A DNA stretch of 43,917 nt. Origin: Methanobacteriota archaeon. GTDB lineage: Archaea > Halobacteriota > Methanomicrobia > Methanomicrobiales > Methanoculleaceae. Below the pieces are notes generated by a model. That model was not told the DNA's origin. It ran no database searches and saw nothing but the letters and a program-made list of their open reading frames with translations. Positions 42,600 to 43,917 of this stretch are shown here, piece after piece. The stretch lies in the NCBI GenBank assembly GCA_030446015.1, contig JASUSO010000011.1:1-43917 (forward strand), in the 5' to 3' direction. The translations under genes were made by a program, and so were the position numbers. Each line of letters begins with the position of its first letter. Position 1 is the first letter of the stretch.

Positions 42600-43517
42600 A
42601 TGGTAAACGTCGAGAAGTTCATCGAGCGGGCAGTGAGAGAAATACGCGATGCTGCCGGTGAGGAGAAGGTCGTGATGGCGCTCTCCGGCGGTGTGGACTC
42701 GTCGGTCTGTGCGGCGCTCGCGACCCGCGCGATAGGCGACCGCCTCGTCCCGATCTACGTGGACACCGGCCTCATGCGCAAGGGTGAGACGGAACGGATC
42801 CGATCGCTCTTTGCCGACGCGAACCTCCGCGTCGTGGATGCCGCGGACGAGTTCTTTGAGGCTCTCGCGGGCATCACCGACCCCGAGGAGAAACGCAAGG
42901 CCATCGGCGAGAAGTTCGTCCGGATCTTCGAGCGGGAGGCGAAGCGGACGGGAGCGACGATGCTCCTGCAGGGGACGATCTACCCCGACCGCATCGAGAG
43001 CGAGGGAGGCATCAAGAGCCACCACAACGTCGGCGGTATGCCCCTCGACATCGAGTTCAAGGGCGTCATCGAGCCGCTCGCCGACCTCTACAAGGACGAG
43101 GTCCGCGAGGTCGCCGGCGGGCTCGGACTCCCGGCGGAGATCCAGCACCGGATGCCCTTCCCGGGCCCGGGGCTCGCCGTTCGGGTGCTCGGCGAGGTGA
43201 CGAAGGAGAAGATCGCGATCGTCCGGGAGGCGAACGCCATCGTCGAGGAGTGCCTGGTGGAGCAGTACCGCCCCTGGCAGTGCTTCGCGGCCCTCATCGG
43301 GCTCGGGACCGGGGTGAAGGGAGACGTCCGGCTCCACGGCTGGATCGTCGCCGTCCGGGCCGTCGGGTCGCGGGACGGGATGACCGCCGACCCGCTGCTC
43401 CTCCCCTATGAGGTGCTGTCGCGGATGGCGACCCGGATCACCGCCGAGATCCCCGGCGTCGCCCGGGTCGTCTACGACGTCACCCCGAAACCCCCCGCGA
43501 CGATCGAATACGAGTGA
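42600..43517 (+). CDS. guaA: GMP synthase subunit B (ATP pyrophosphatase)
   Basis: 305 residues. The PP-loop SGGVDSS (29-35) and the C-terminal dimerisation part ([30 protein letters not shown], ending PPATIEYE) give the XMP-amination half only. In archaea the glutaminase half is a separate protein, not in this window. It turns XMP into GMP using ATP and ammonia from the partner. It sits between pyrG and argD with gaps of nine and four bases, likely one mRNA. Confidence 0.97.
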   Translation: MVNVEKFIERAVREIRDAAGEEKVVMALSGGVDSSVCAALATRAIGDRLVPIYVDTGLMRKGETERIRSLFADANLRVVDAADEFFEALAGITDPEEKRKAIGEKFVRIFEREAKRTGATMLLQGTIYPDRIESEGGIKSHHNVGGMPLDIEFKGVIEPLADLYKDEVREVAGGLGLPAEIQHRMPFPGPGLAVRVLGEVTKEKIAIVREANAIVEECLVEQYRPWQCFAALIGLGTGVKGDVRLHGWIVAVRAVGSRDGMTADPLLLPYEVLSRMATRITAEIPGVARVVYDVTPKPPATIEYE

Positions 43518-43521
43518 TATC

Positions 43522-43917
43522 ATGGCAGAAGATTCACGCGTGCTTGATGCACGCTATTATATGCCCGCGTTTAGCCGGACGATGAAGATCGTCCGCGGCG
43601 CGGGCTCCCGTGTCTGGGACGATCAGGGGCGCGAGTATATCGACTGCGTGGCGGGCATTGCGGTCTGCAGCACCGGCCACTGCCACCCGAACGTCGTCGA
43701 GGCGATCTGCAAGCAGGCCCACGAGCTGATCCACTGCTCGAACCTCTACTACATCCCGAACCAGGCAGAGCTCGCGGAGAGGCTTGTTGAGATCTCGGGG
43801 CTCTCGAAGGCATTCTTCTCGAACTCCGGCGCGGAGGCGAACGACGGCGCGATCAAACTCGCCCGCGTCCGGACGGGACGAAAGAAGTTCGTCGCGTTCA
43901 CCCACGGGTTCCACGGC
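43522..43917 (+). CDS. argD: Acetylornithine aminotransferase (3' partial)
   Basis: 132 codons are in the window; the gene continues past its end. It begins MAEDSRVLDARYYMPAFSRT, with VWDDQGREYIDCVAGIAVCS and FFSNSGAEANDGAIKLAR, the class III PLP aminotransferase pattern; SGAEANDGA is the PLP phosphate-binding segment. The PLP lysine lies beyond the window. The YYMP and GIAVCSTGHCHP details fit acetylornithine rather than ornithine or 4-aminobutyrate aminotransferase. ATG is four bases after the guaA stop. Confidence 0.9.
   Translation, partial: MAEDSRVLDARYYMPAFSRTMKIVRGAGSRVWDDQGREYIDCVAGIAVCSTGHCHPNVVEAICKQAHELIHCSNLYYIPNQAELAERLVEISGLSKAFFSNSGAEANDGAIKLARVRTGRKKFVAFTHGFHG

Overview
The window comes from a high-GC euryarchaeal methanogen, most probably Methanoculleus or a close relative in Methanomicrobiales. 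That placement is inferred, not proven. It rests on archaeal information-processing genes (Nre repair protein with a PCNA motif, ATP-dependent DNA ligase, separate GMP synthase subunit B), AT-rich TATA-like boxes about 25-35 bases upstream of several start codons (leaderless or short-leader mRNAs), GGAGGTGAT-type ribosome sites, and heavy investment in molybdate/tungstate uptake. I see no rRNA, tRNA, CRISPR array or complete insertion sequence.

Layout. 0-7.6 kb: the 3' part of a YgiQ-type radical SAM gene, small genes (HNH-like protein, secreted helical protein), an AIM24-type protein, a DUF2117-like gene coupled to an Nre repair gene, a dispersed inverted repeat, DNA ligase and a 77-residue protein. 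7.6-11.1 kb: two related surface proteins with SdrD-type B domains. The larger joins a predicted seven-bladed propeller, a Pro/Thr stalk and two B domains. 11.3-13.6 kb: a DJ-1/PfpI protein overlapping a family 2 glycosyltransferase, then an OB-fold/HD nuclease-like protein. 13.7-18.3 kb: a copper P-type ATPase with a tiny overlapping YHS protein, divergent from two tandem HEAT-repeat proteins, one carrying an unusual five-copy peptide repeat. 18.4-19.6 kb: hisD.

19.7-35.1 kb is the most notable region, a molybdenum/tungsten acquisition and storage island. It holds a solo TupA-like binding protein, a complete tupABC set, a MOT1-type permease, a mod operon with a TrmO-like gene between modA and modB, a MoSto-like storage protein, a free-standing TiaS-type kinase-like domain and a second complete tupABC set. 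An MscS channel, a winged-helix protein and a 78-residue protein lie among them. A near-perfect palindrome sits between the MoSto-like gene and the divergent small gene. Methanogens need Mo/W for formylmethanofuran and formate dehydrogenases, so layered import plus storage makes physiological sense. A frameshifted SemiSWEET gene and a 224-bp MITE-like element with 14-bp terminal inverted repeats lie inside the island.

35.2-43.9 kb: an ABC-class ATPase, a metallo-beta-lactamase-fold hydrolase, a PAS-only sensor, an unrecognised helical protein, a PaaI-type thioesterase, and the close-packed run pyrG - guaA (subunit B) - argD, the last cut by the window end.
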